A stretch of DNA of 5,690 bases from Bacillota bacterium (GTDB taxonomy: Bacteria; Bacillota; Clostridia; Christensenellales; CAG-138), in the NCBI GenBank assembly GCA_023458615.1, contig JAEWYV010000192.1:1-5690 (forward strand), in the 5' to 3' direction. A program made the position numbers and the translations under genes. The notes beneath the pieces were generated by a model. It saw only the letters and a program-made list of their open reading frames with translations, was not told where the DNA came from and made no database searches. Shown piece after piece: positions 5,498-5,690 of this stretch. Positions within the stretch are counted from its first letter, which is position 1. The number at the start of each line of letters is the position of its first letter.

Positions 5498-5690
5498 ATG
5501 GATTTTCTGCGTTTGCTCGAAGGATTGCGTACCCCGTTCTTTAACTCTGTATTTCAGTTTTTTACATTCTTTGGCGAAGAAACGCTGTTTATGGTCATCG
5601 CAATGACCATATTCTGGTGCATCGACAAAAAGAGCGGATATTTTCTGCTGTACGTGAGCTTTTTAGGCAATCTGATCAATTCGTTCCTCA
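5498..5690 (+). CDS. PAP2-family membrane phosphatase (5' part, cut by window edge)
   Basis: The first 64 codons are present and open to the right edge. The product starts MDFLRLLEGLRTPFFNSVF and goes on with F-F-G-E-E-T-L-F (24-31), a hydrophobic helix (about 30-42), a D-K-K-S-G-Y turn (43-48) and a second hydrophobic segment (49-64). This layout, with an amphipathic R-T-P-F-F-N start, a G-E-E-T motif and then a membrane helix ending near W-C-I-D-K-K, is typical of the PAP2 (type 2 phosphatidic acid phosphatase) superfamily in Bacillota, which dephosphorylate lipid phosphates such as phosphatidate or undecaprenyl pyrophosphate. The catalytic motifs (KX6RP, PSGH, SRX5H) would lie beyond the window and cannot be checked. 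The start is supported by GGGAGG (5484-5489) with an 8-nt spacer. Own promoter upstream, separate from the tadA operon. Confidence 0.72.
   Translation, partial: MDFLRLLEGLRTPFFNSVFQFFTFFGEETLFMVIAMTIFWCIDKKSGYFLLYVSFLGNLINSFL

Noticed and set aside
5253..5606. Plus-strand open frame (117 codons) spanning the tadA end, terminator and PAP2 start
   Set aside because: It reads through a terminator and a promoter and overlaps two better-supported genes in other frames.
1..5690. CRISPR array, tRNA/rRNA gene, insertion sequence or attachment site
   Set aside because: No spaced direct repeats, transposase fragments, terminal inverted repeats or tRNA-like cloverleaf were seen on either strand.

Overview
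The window reads as chromosomal DNA from a bacterium of the Bacillota (Firmicutes), most likely a Clostridia- or Negativicutes-like anaerobe with a moderate G+C content (a little over half by eye). The grounds are the gene order ecfA1-ecfA2-ecfT-truA, which is typical of that phylum, strong AAGGAG/GGAGG ribosome binding sites, tight ATGA overlaps between genes, and an 8-oxoguanine-deaminase-type amidohydrolase that resembles clostridial proteins. The genus cannot be fixed from the sequence alone.

Layout. The left part (1-1441) is read on the minus strand. It holds a complete metal-dependent purine deaminase (probable 8-oxoguanine deaminase), followed by the first codons of a gene that runs off the left edge and may be an ECF transporter S component. 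A 237-bp divergent control region (1442-1678) comes next. It contains a good plus-strand sigma-A promoter, a weaker minus-strand promoter that shares the same -10 bases, and several inverted repeats. From 1679 to 5407 there is a compact plus-strand operon: ecfA1, ecfA2, ecfT, truA, tadA. Four of its five genes overlap or nearly abut. It ends in an intrinsic terminator whose stem includes the tadA stop codon. A separate promoter (5434-5461) then drives a membrane PAP2-family phosphatase that is cut by the right edge.

How the genes work together. EcfA1, EcfA2 and EcfT form the shared energising module of group II ECF vitamin/micronutrient importers, which is used in turn by separate substrate-binding S subunits. 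TruA (pseudouridine at tRNA 38-40) and TadA (inosine at tRNA position 34) both modify the anticodon arm, so the second half of the operon is about tRNA maturation. The deaminase on the other strand is a purine salvage or catabolism enzyme. If the partial gene after it really is an S subunit, it would be a client of the module encoded next door.

Most of the window is ordinary housekeeping content and no new defence or mobile system is visible. The points most worth checking are the replacement of the switch histidine by glutamine in EcfA1, the shared -10 divergent promoter with a 10-bp stem at the predicted 5' end of the deaminase mRNA, a perfect palindrome at the tadA start codon, and the truA-tadA linkage.
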